Assembly: GCA_945860255.1 (NCBI GenBank)
Contig: CAMAQI010000169.1
Span: 1-5,306, forward strand
Source of the DNA: Methylacidiphilum caldifontis
GTDB lineage: Bacteria > Verrucomicrobiota > Verrucomicrobiia > Methylacidiphilales > CAMAQI01
Direction: 5' to 3'
Length of the DNA: 5,306 bases
Every line of letters begins with the position of its first letter. Position 1 is the first letter of the stretch. The position numbers and the translations under genes were made by a program. The notes under the pieces were generated by a model. That model was given only the letters and a program-made list of their open reading frames with translations, did no database searches and was not told the DNA's origin. Positions 1-5,262 of the stretch are shown here, piece by piece.

Positions 1-43
1 CTGCCACCCCGTTACTCTTCTTCCCTCAAGGAAAAGAGAACGC

Positions 44-85
44 AAAAACCCCTGATGAACTCGCGTTCATCAGGGGTCTTTCTTT
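44..85. terminator. Strong intrinsic terminator, possibly bidirectional, upstream of the channel gene
   Basis: A perfect 12-bp inverted repeat (CCCCTGATGAAC at 49-60, GTTCATCAGGGG at 65-76) encloses a 4-base loop. An A-run (44-48) precedes it and a T-rich tract (TCTTTCTTT, 77-85) follows it. Read rightward the T-tract is interrupted by C. Read leftward the tail is TTTTT and the loop is GCGA, a GNRA-type tetraloop closed by C-G. It probably ends a plus-strand transcript from outside the window, since no gene end is visible at 1-48, and it insulates the channel gene. Confidence 0.88.
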
Positions 86-194
86 ATCTGAAAATATCCA
101 CCACTTAATCTGACTCAACCTCCCTCAATTATTTTGAACCGCTACATCACTGCCTTCCCCTTGACAAAATCTATTTTGCCTCTGAGTTGAAACC
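86..194 (+). promoter_or_regulatory. Upstream region of the channel gene; only a -35-like box seen
   Basis: This is the spacer between the terminator and the channel start. A perfect TTGACA lies at 161-166, but 16-18 bases downstream the sequence (around 183-189) has no convincing TATAAT-like hexamer. The -35 match may therefore be chance, or part of a weak or activated promoter that would give a very short leader. The ribosome binding site is also weak: GAG at 184-186, 8 bases before the ATG. No other structure stands out here. Confidence 0.25.
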
Positions 195-1028
195 ATGACC
201 GATTCCTTGATTCTCATCCGAAACATCGTCCAACATCCCTTTTTCCGCCATGGAATCCTGATCACCATTATTTTTGCAGCAGCGCTGTTAGGTTTAGAAA
301 CCAATCAATCCCTTTATCAAGAGTATGCCTCAACTTTTCATTTCCTCAATGGCGCCATCCTCGTTATTTTTACATTGGAGGCGATCCTCAAACTTGCCTC
401 TTATGCCCCCTCTCCTTGGAGATATTTCCGTGATTCATGGAATCTATTCGACTTTATCATCCTCATTGCCTGTTTTATCCCAAGCGACAGTCCTTGGGCT
501 TCCGTTCTTCGGCTTGCCCGGATTCTGCGAGTTCTGAGACTTGCCTCCGCACTTCCGGAGTTACAGCTGCTCGTCAATGCCCTTTTGAGAAGTATCCCAT
601 CGATGGGATATGTCGGGCTTTTGCTCATGATGTTAATCTATGTTTATGCGGTGATTGGGGTCACTTTCTTTGGCAAAAATGACCCGGTTCATTTTGGAAC
701 TTTAGGTTCAGCAATGCTCTCCCTATTCCAAACAACCACTTTAGAGGGATGGGCCGATCTGATGTATGATCAGATCCGATCGAAAACAACTGAAACCGCT
801 CCTTGGGTCGTTATCCTCTATTTTGTGAGCTATATTTTATTAGGAACGATGATCATGCTGAATCTCTTTATTGGAATCGTCCTCAACGGCATGCAGGAGA
901 TTCAGAAAGAACATCAGCTCCTTAAAGCCCCCGCCACCGATCATGATCCTCGGAATCAAATGAAAGAACTGGAACAAGAGCTGGATCGACTCAAAGATCG
1001 CCTTCAATCGATTCGTTTGAAGCTTTAA
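195..1028 (+). CDS. Single-domain voltage-gated cation channel (NaChBac/BacNav-type ion transport protein)
   Basis: This 277-residue inner-membrane protein should assemble as a homotetramer and pass Na+ and/or Ca2+ on depolarisation. Six membrane segments are visible: S1 (about 18-36), S2 (about 50-70), S3 (about 82-95), S4 (about 103-117), S5 (about 137-159) and S6 (about 203-233). S2 carries N52, F59 and E62 with the spacing of the NavAb charge-transfer site, and S3 carries D86 in an FDF motif. S4 has arginines 106, 109, 112 and 115 at every third position. The pore helix FGTLGSAMLSLFQ precedes the filter T182-L-E-G-W-A-D188. S6 has the conserved N223. Residues 256-277 form a leucine heptad (259, 263, 266, 270, 273, 277), matching the coiled-coil tail of BacNav channels. 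Length and layout fit an intact family member. Typical BacNav filters read TLESW; Gly and Asp here leave ion preference open. It stands alone, convergent with the ribosomal operon. Confidence 0.93.
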   Translation: MTDSLILIRNIVQHPFFRHGILITIIFAAALLGLETNQSLYQEYASTFHFLNGAILVIFTLEAILKLASYAPSPWRYFRDSWNLFDFIILIACFIPSDSPWASVLRLARILRVLRLASALPELQLLVNALLRSIPSMGYVGLLLMMLIYVYAVIGVTFFGKNDPVHFGTLGSAMLSLFQTTTLEGWADLMYDQIRSKTTETAPWVVILYFVSYILLGTMIMLNLFIGIVLNGMQEIQKEHQLLKAPATDHDPRNQMKELEQELDRLKDRLQSIRLKL

Positions 1029-1038
1029 CCGACAAACG

Positions 1039-1075
1039 AAAAAAGCGGTTAAGACCGAAGTCTTAACCGCTTTTT
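1039..1075. terminator. Bidirectional intrinsic terminator between the channel gene and rplQ
   Basis: A perfect 12-bp stem (AGCGGTTAAGAC at 1044-1055, GTCTTAACCGCT at 1060-1071) encloses a 4-base loop. An A-run flanks it on the left (1039-1044) and a T-run on the right (1071-1075), so either strand's RNA gives a hairpin followed by U's. It lies in the 70-base gap between two convergent stop codons and so can serve both genes. Read on the minus strand the loop is C(TTCG)G, the very stable UUCG tetraloop, with a tail of six T's. This suggests the ribosomal operon end is the stronger use. Confidence 0.95.
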
Positions 1076-1098
1076 CAAATCCTTGATGGAAAAATCGC

Positions 1099-1509
1099 TT
1101 ATTTCGTCTCAGCTGTTTTTTCAACAGGAGCCGCAACGATCTCAGCATCCACTTGATAATCGACCCATTCAATGAAAGCCATTTTGGCTGAATCCGATTG
1201 GCGTTGGCCAAGCTTCAAGATGCGGGTATATCCACCCTTGCGATCTTGGAACTTAGGGGCAATCTCAGCAAAAAGTTGATGAACTGCATCACGCTGTCTT
1301 AAACGAGCGATCGCCAAACGACGATGATGTAATGTTCCTTTTTTACCAAGTGTCACCATCTTTTCTGCAAAGGGGCGCAACGCTTTGGCTTTCGCCAAAG
1401 TGGTCTTAATACGTTTGTTTTTAATCAAGCTACAAGCCAAGTTCGAAATCAACGATTCGCGGTGCTTGGACTCGAGTCCGAGTTTGGGAGTTTTAACATT
1501 GTGTCTCAT
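1099..1509 (-). CDS. rplQ: 50S ribosomal protein L17
   Basis: L17 is a structural protein of the large subunit. The 136-residue product starts MRH, as L17 usually does. It has the conserved stretch IKTTLAKAKALRPFAEKMVTL (about residues 34-54), an RRLAIAR segment, and the signature GGYTRILKLG (about 92-101) followed by a family-like MAFIEWVD. It is slightly longer than the E. coli protein (127) because of an alanine/lysine-rich tail ending EKTAETK. The ATG is preceded by AGGA (1517-1520) at 7 bases. It is the last gene of the operon, 25 bases after rpoA and followed by the shared terminator. The rpoA-rplQ pairing is near-universal in bacteria. Confidence 0.97.
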   Translation of the reverse strand: MRHNVKTPKLGLESKHRESLISNLACSLIKNKRIKTTLAKAKALRPFAEKMVTLGKKGTLHHRRLAIARLRQRDAVHQLFAEIAPKFQDRKGGYTRILKLGQRQSDSAKMAFIEWVDYQVDAEIVAAPVEKTAETK

Positions 1510-1534
1510 GGGAGAATCCTACAGGAATAACGCT

Positions 1535-2548
1535 TTAGTTGAGGGCGGGTTCAGAAACCGAACCTTCAATCAGGTTGGCGTCGAGTTTCATTCCCAAAGA
1601 GAGACCAAGTTGTGTCAACTTGTCTTTGATCTCATTGAGAGATTTTTTACCGAAATTACGATACTTGAGCATCTCAGCTTCGCTCTTCAATGCCAACTGA
1701 CCGACGGTCGTGATGTTTGCATTGTTGAGGCAATTTGCCGCACGAACAGAAAGCTCGATTTCATTGACGCTCATATTGAGGAGCTTCTTGAGCTTGCTGT
1801 CTTCTTGGCTGACTGATTGTTTGCTCTCTTCAAATTCGATCGGCTCTTCATTGAAGTGAACAAAGATATCAAGGTGATGACGTAAAATTGCAGAGGATTG
1901 AAGCAAGGCATCATCGGGAGTAATACGACCATCGGTCCATACTTCCAGGATGAGCTTGTCATAATCAGTCCGTTGACCAACACGGGTGTTATCGACTGCG
2001 TACTTTACTTTTCTCACAGGAGAGAAAAGTGAGTCAATCGGAATGACCCCAATCGCTTGATCGGCACGTTTATTAAAATCAGCGGGGCAATAACCACGGC
2101 CAACTTTAACTTCGATCTCCATTTCAAATTTAATTTTCTTATCGAGAGTACAGATCAATTGATCCGGATTCACCACTTCAACACCGGCATCAATTTTGAT
2201 GTCAGCTGCAGTAACGGCCCCTTCTTTATTGACGCTCAAGAAAAAAACGCGCGGTTCGCGGCTTGGCATTTTGAAAAGAACTTTTTTCAAGTTCAAAACG
2301 ATATCAACAACATCTTCAACAACCCCAGGAATCGAAGCAAATTCATGCATCGCCCCATCAATCTTGATCGAACTAATTGAGGCTCCTTCTAGTGAAGAGA
2401 GCAACACTCGGCGTAAAGAGTTTCCGAGGGTATGGCCGTATCCGGCCTCAAATGGTTCTGCAACGAATTTTGCATATGTGGGTGTCGCTGACGATTCCTC
2501 TTTTTGGAGGCGGTTCGGCATTTCAAAACGACCTAAACGAATGGGCAT
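1535..2548 (-). CDS. rpoA: DNA-directed RNA polymerase subunit alpha
   Basis: Alpha dimerises to start RNA polymerase assembly, and its C-terminal domain contacts UP-element DNA and activators. The 337-residue product is full length (E. coli 329). The N-terminal domain (about 1-235) includes the dimer/assembly motif GYGHTLGNSLRRVLLSS (36-52) and the segments VVEDVVDIVLNLKKVLFK and DYDKLILEVWTDGRITP. A charged linker rich in Glu, Ser and Lys (about 234-255) leads to the C-terminal domain. There, ELSVRAANCLNN (about 265-276) contains R269, equivalent to the E. coli DNA-contacting R265, followed by NFGKKSLNEIKDKL (298-311) and GLSLGMKL. The start MPIRLGRFEMP resembles verrucomicrobial alpha from memory. 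AAGGAG (2555-2560) sits 6 bases before the ATG. The gene lies between rpsD and rplQ, as expected. Confidence 0.98.
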   Translation of the reverse strand: MPIRLGRFEMPNRLQKEESSATPTYAKFVAEPFEAGYGHTLGNSLRRVLLSSLEGASISSIKIDGAMHEFASIPGVVEDVVDIVLNLKKVLFKMPSREPRVFFLSVNKEGAVTAADIKIDAGVEVVNPDQLICTLDKKIKFEMEIEVKVGRGYCPADFNKRADQAIGVIPIDSLFSPVRKVKYAVDNTRVGQRTDYDKLILEVWTDGRITPDDALLQSSAILRHHLDIFVHFNEEPIEFEESKQSVSQEDSKLKKLLNMSVNEIELSVRAANCLNNANITTVGQLALKSEAEMLKYRNFGKKSLNEIKDKLTQLGLSLGMKLDANLIEGSVSEPALN

Positions 2549-2594
2549 GATTAACTCCTTTGTCTTGGGATTATTCGGGTTTTAACCTCGAAAA

Positions 2595-3203
2595 TTATCG
2601 TGAATAGAACTCAACAACGAGCTGTTCGTTGACGATTGGCGCGATCTCTTCGCGACTTGGAACTCGTTTAACTTCACCTTTAAAGTGCTCCTTATCGACC
2701 GTCAACCACTCAGGGATCGGTGCGATTTGAGTCAACTCGAGACCCTTCGTGACCATTCTTTGGGTCGTCGGAGTCGGCTTGCCTTCAATGATATTTCCAG
2801 GTTTTGTTTGGAAGGAAGGGGAGTTCGCTTTGCGTCCGTTCACCTTAATATGACCATGAGTCACCATTTGGCGAGCGGCGCGACGGCTGTTGGCAAATCC
2901 GAGACGGAAAACGACGTTATCTAAACGTAATTCAAGAATTTGGAGAAGGTTCAAACCAGTCACCCCACGGCGACGAGCGGCCTCTTCAAAGTAACCGCGA
3001 AATTGGCGCTCCAAAAGACCGTACATAATCCGAAGCTTTTGTTTTTCAGCCAATCCAATAGCATAATCCGATTTCTTGCGATTTCCTTTTTCCCCATGAA
3101 CACCAGGGGGGAAATTACGACGTTCCAATGCTTTGGAAGGACCAAAGAGAGCCACTCCATAACGACGACTCTTTTTTTGACGGGGACCAGTATAACGTGC
3201 CAT
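2595..3203 (-). CDS. rpsD: 30S ribosomal protein S4 (zinc-free form)
   Basis: S4 is a primary 16S rRNA-binding protein that nucleates 30S assembly; in several bacteria it also represses its own operon. The 202-residue product begins MARYTGPRQKKSRR. It contains SDYAIGLAEKQKLRIMYGLLE (about 45-65) and RQFRGYFEEAARRRG (about 66-80). The S4 RNA-binding fold is LELRLDNVVFRLGFANSRRAARQ (about 90-112) with HGHIKVNGRKANSPS, and the C-terminus is VVEFYSR. There is no cysteine anywhere, so it cannot hold the N-terminal zinc site found in some S4 proteins; zinc-free S4 is common. AGGAG (3211-3215) lies 7 bases before the ATG. It sits 30 bases after rpsK and 46 bases before rpoA. Confidence 0.98.
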   Translation of the reverse strand: MARYTGPRQKKSRRYGVALFGPSKALERRNFPPGVHGEKGNRKKSDYAIGLAEKQKLRIMYGLLERQFRGYFEEAARRRGVTGLNLLQILELRLDNVVFRLGFANSRRAARQMVTHGHIKVNGRKANSPSFQTKPGNIIEGKPTPTTQRMVTKGLELTQIAPIPEWLTVDKEHFKGEVKRVPSREEIAPIVNEQLVVEFYSR

Positions 3204-3233
3204 ATCTCTTCTCCTAAACTTCTTTTCTCAAAA

Positions 3234-3725
3234 TTAAACGCGACGTTGCTTGCGAGGGCGACATCCGTTGTGAGGAATCGGGGTAACATCTGTGATCAAC
3301 GTCACTTCCAATCCAATTGCTTGAAGGGCGCGAATCGCAGACTCACGTCCGGTTCCAGGTCCCTTCACACGAACTGAAACTTCCTTCAACCCGTGACCCA
3401 TCGCTTGTCGGCAAGCATCTTGCGCTACGACTTGAGCCACATAGGCGGTCGATTTCTTGGAACCGCGGAATCCGCATTTCCCAGCGCTAGACCAACCGAG
3501 AACGTTTCCAGAAAGATCTGTGATCGTCACAAGTGTGTTATTAAAAGAGGCCTGAATATGAACGATTCCTTGATGAATGTTCTTACTTCCTTTAGCCTTC
3601 ACAATCTTAATCTTCTCGATCACATTAGGATCAAGCGATAGATCGGCTGGATTAATAGCGGCCGCCTCAGCCGGTTTCTTCTCCGCTTTTGTGCCCTTGG
3701 GCTTTTTATCTTTAACTTCTGCCAT
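3234..3725 (-). CDS. rpsK: 30S ribosomal protein S11 with extended N-terminus
   Basis: S11 lies in the 30S platform near the mRNA exit and the Shine-Dalgarno helix. The core (about residues 45-163) is standard: VHIQASFNNTLVTITDLSGN, GFRGSKKSTAYVAQ, VKGPGTGRESAIRAL and the C-terminal signature DVTPIPHNGCRPRKQRRV. At 163 residues it is longer than E. coli S11 (129). Aligning on the HIxASFNNT motif shows 34 extra N-terminal residues, mostly Lys, Ala, Pro and Glu, with no cysteine or hydrophobic segment. The ATG is supported by GGAG (3733-3736) at 7 bases. An in-frame GTG at residue 42 would give a more usual length but has no good ribosome binding site. Spacing is 42 bases after rpsM and 30 before rpsD. 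Confidence 0.97.
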   Translation of the reverse strand: MAEVKDKKPKGTKAEKKPAEAAAINPADLSLDPNVIEKIKIVKAKGSKNIHQGIVHIQASFNNTLVTITDLSGNVLGWSSAGKCGFRGSKKSTAYVAQVVAQDACRQAMGHGLKEVSVRVKGPGTGRESAIRALQAIGLEVTLITDVTPIPHNGCRPRKQRRV

Positions 3726-3747
3726 AGAAAAACTCCATGTATAATTT

Positions 3748-3764
3748 TTTCGGGTTTACCGAAA
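3748..3764. other. Small perfect hairpin in the rpsM-rpsK spacer
   Basis: TTTCGG (3748-3753) and CCGAAA (3759-3764) form a 6-bp inverted repeat around a 5-base loop, in the 42-base gap between the rpsM stop and the rpsK start. In the transcribed (minus) direction it is followed by A's rather than U's, so it is not an intrinsic terminator. It could be an RNA-processing or translational spacing element, or chance. It lies 11 bases upstream of the rpsK ribosome binding site. Confidence 0.35.
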
Positions 3765-3767
3765 GGG

Positions 3768-4163
3768 TTATACTTTACCCTTCTTTGCGTCCTTGTTCCG
3801 TTGTACACCGACGGTCTTACGAGGACCTTTTCGAGTACGGGCATTCGTGGAAGTCCGTTGACCACGAACAGGAAGACTACGACGGTGACGGATGCCACGG
3901 TAACAGTTGATCGCCTGAAGACGTTTTAAATTTTGTTGGATATCACGGCGAAGGTCGCCCTCAATCACAAACTTGTTCTCTTGAATCGCTTGGATAATGC
4001 GATTGAGCTGTTGATCGGTCAGATCTTTGGCTCTGATATTCGGATCAATTTCCGCTTGTTCCAAAACCTGTTTGGCACGGGTAGGTCCAATACCGTAAAT
4101 ATAAGGGAGTGACGCTTCAATGCGTTTTTCTCCGGGGATGTCGACACCAAGTAATCGTGGCAT
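3768..4163 (-). CDS. rpsM: 30S ribosomal protein S13
   Basis: S13 sits at the top of the 30S head, bridges to the large subunit, and reaches the P-site tRNA with its basic C-terminal tail. The 131-residue product has the family N-terminus MPRLLGVDIPGEKRIEASLP, the helix-two-turn-helix-like YIYGIGPTRAKQVL (about 21-34) and EGDLRRDIQQNLKRLQAI (about 68-85). It then has YRGIRHRRSLPVRGQRTSTN (about 88-107) and NARTRKGPRKTV, followed by a lysine-rich end. Length is close to normal. The Shine-Dalgarno is modest (GAGAG, 4171-4175, 7 bases before the ATG) and lies directly against the rpmJ stop codon. This close packing suggests translation is coupled to rpmJ. Confidence 0.98.
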   Translation of the reverse strand: MPRLLGVDIPGEKRIEASLPYIYGIGPTRAKQVLEQAEIDPNIRAKDLTDQQLNRIIQAIQENKFVIEGDLRRDIQQNLKRLQAINCYRGIRHRRSLPVRGQRTSTNARTRKGPRKTVGVQRNKDAKKGKV

Positions 4164-4176
4164 AGCTTTTCTCTCT

Positions 4177-4293
4177 TTATCCTTGACGCTGTTTCAAGCG
4201 GGGATCTTTCTTGTTGATGATGTAAATACGACCGCGACGACGTACCAGTTGGCAGTTCGCTGTTCGACGTTTTACTGATGCTCTAACTTTCAT
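4177..4293 (-). CDS. rpmJ: 50S ribosomal protein L36, mostly zinc-ligand-less
   Basis: This 38-residue gene encodes L36, the smallest large-subunit protein, which binds 23S rRNA near helices 89-97. The translation starts MKVRASVKRR and ends KQRQG, both exact or near-exact family landmarks, with RRRGRIYIINKKDP between. Length equals E. coli L36 (38). The usual four zinc ligands (Cys11, Cys14, Cys27, His33) read Thr11, Cys14, Asn27 and Leu33 here, so zinc cannot be bound in the normal way. Chlamydial L36 has a similar RRKGRLYVINKKDP core from memory. The start follows the infA stop by 4 bases, and its ribosome binding site AAGGAA (4301-4306) lies inside the last infA codons. Only 13 bases separate it from rpsM. 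Confidence 0.95.
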   Translation of the reverse strand: MKVRASVKRRTANCQLVRRRGRIYIINKKDPRLKQRQG

Positions 4294-4297
4294 CTTT

Positions 4298-4522
4298 TTA
4301 TTCCTTGTTTTCGCCAAGAATCATTCTTCCTTGGCTCAAATCGTAAGGGGACAAAACTACAGAAACTTTATCCCCTGGCAACAACTTTATCACTTTTTCG
4401 CGCTCCCGCACTGAGGTATGCCCCCAGAGCTGATGCCCGTTCGAAAGCTCAACCTTGACCATCTTCTGGGGAGTTACCTCCACCACCTCGGCAATTACGT
4501 TAAAGCAATCGCCTCGCGACAT
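4298..4522 (-). CDS. infA: Translation initiation factor IF-1, divergent
   Basis: IF-1 is an S1/OB-fold protein that blocks the ribosomal A site during initiation. From the ATG at 4522 the product is 74 residues (E. coli 72) and aligns without gaps: VKVELSNGHQLWGH (about 22-35), LLPGDKVSVVLSPYDLSQGR (about 51-70). The normally invariant stretch SGKMRKNYIRIL between these blocks reads SVREREKVIKLL. The replacement of M, K, N and Y there is unusual. An upstream in-frame ATG (4612) would add 30 residues encoded by map sequence in another frame and is not needed. The chosen start has GGAG (4531-4534) at 8 bases and an extra GGGGAGG just upstream. It overlaps the end of map by 28 bases, implying coupled translation. 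Position between map and rpmJ is classic for infA. Confidence 0.92.
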   Translation of the reverse strand: MSRGDCFNVIAEVVEVTPQKMVKVELSNGHQLWGHTSVREREKVIKLLPGDKVSVVLSPYDLSQGRMILGENKE

Positions 4523-5262
4523 GTCAAAATCTCCGCCTCCCCTTCTTCTCGAATTAAGACCATATGCTCGTAATGGGAGGACGGTTTCCCATCCCGCGTT
4601 ACCACGGTCCATCCATCTGCAAGGATACGAACCTCAGAACGCCCCATATTAATCATCGGCTCAATCGCAATCGTCATCCCAGGTTTTAACTTAGGACCGG
4701 AATTGCGCGAACCGAAATTCGGAACTTGCGGGTCCTCATGAAGCTTGCGCCCCACTCCGTGCCCTACAAATTCCCGAACAACACTAAAACCGTTTTTCGT
4801 CGAATGAGATTCCACCGCTGCGGAGATATCCCCGACTCGATTCCCTGGGCGAGCCGCTTGGATGCCTGCCCGAAGGGACTCTTCAGTCGCCATCATCAGC
4901 TTTGTCATTTCCGGTGAAACCATCCCCACTGCAACCGTTGTTGCCGTGTCTCCGATCCAACCATCCACCACAATGCCAATATCGATCTTGACGATATCGC
5001 CGTACTGAATCCGACGGGAACTCCCAATCCCGTGAACGACTTCTTCGTTCACCCCGATGCAGATATTCCCTGGGAAGCCTCGGTATCCAAGAAAAGCACT
5101 TTTAACCTTTCTCTTCTTCATCAACTCAGCTGCCTGCAAATCGACTTCTCTTGTCGTCAAGCCAGGCTGAATAAACTGCCGTACCTCTTCCAGAATCTCA
5201 GCAACCATTCGGCCGCTGCGTCTCATACAATCGATTTCTTTGGGTGTCTTGATCGAAATCAC
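4495..5262 (-). CDS. map: Type I methionine aminopeptidase
   Basis: This cytosolic two-metal hydrolase removes the initiator methionine from new proteins with small second residues. The 255-residue product (E. coli 264) is a complete pita-bread fold. The active-site set is intact: H77 (in VVHGIG), D94 (in VKIDIG), D105 (in GWIGDTAT), H168 (in VGHGVGRKLHEDPQVPN), E201 (in IAIEPMINMG) and E232 (in SHYEHMV). The first residues ISIKTPKEID align with E. coli ISIKTPEDIE, which supports the GTG start at 5262. The Shine-Dalgarno AAGAAGG (5274-5280) is 11 bases away, rather far. There is no N-terminal zinc-finger extension, so it is the short class. The frame stays open to the window edge without another start codon. 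It is the first visible gene of the operon; secY or adk commonly precedes it. Confidence 0.96.
   Translation of the reverse strand: MISIKTPKEIDCMRRSGRMVAEILEEVRQFIQPGLTTREVDLQAAELMKKRKVKSAFLGYRGFPGNICIGVNEEVVHGIGSSRRIQYGDIVKIDIGIVVDGWIGDTATTVAVGMVSPEMTKLMMATEESLRAGIQAARPGNRVGDISAAVESHSTKNGFSVVREFVGHGVGRKLHEDPQVPNFGSRNSGPKLKPGMTIAIEPMINMGRSEVRILADGWTVVTRDGKPSSHYEHMVLIREEGEAEILTCREAIALT
4523..4542 (-). promoter_or_regulatory. infA ribosome binding site inside map
   Basis: The minus strand reads GGGGAGG (4536-4542), then GGAG (4531-4534), then 8 bases to the infA ATG. Both purine-rich blocks lie within the map coding sequence, before its stop at 4495. This site decides the 74-residue infA start over the longer reading frame. 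Confidence 0.7.

Noticed and set aside
1..48. Tail of an upstream plus-strand gene
   Set aside because: No stop codon occurs in any plus frame before the terminator hairpin, so no gene end can be placed in the window.
161..189. Sigma-70 promoter from the TTGACA at 161-166
   Set aside because: No acceptable -10 hexamer occurs at 16-18 bases spacing, and transcription would start almost at the ATG. It is kept only as a low-confidence note.
938..947. GATCATGATC palindrome in the channel gene
   Set aside because: It is a single 10-base palindrome within coding sequence with no partner sites or regulatory context.
840..1211. Minus-strand open frame of 123 codons crossing the terminator
   Set aside because: It runs through the convergent terminator and overlaps both the channel gene and rplQ. 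Its composition is not protein-like.
1305..1313. GCGATCGC octamer resembling the cyanobacterial HIP1 repeat
   Set aside because: It occurs once, inside rplQ coding sequence, with no sign of over-representation. It is chance.
1385..1816. Plus-strand open frame of 143 codons across rplQ/rpoA
   Set aside because: It is antisense to two well-supported genes, has no family resemblance, and spans their junction. It is a shadow frame.
4523..4612. Longer IF-1 starting at the ATG at 4612 (104 residues)
   Set aside because: The extra 30 residues come from map sequence read in another frame and have no IF-1 counterpart. The ATG at 4522 gives the normal length and has a good ribosome binding site.
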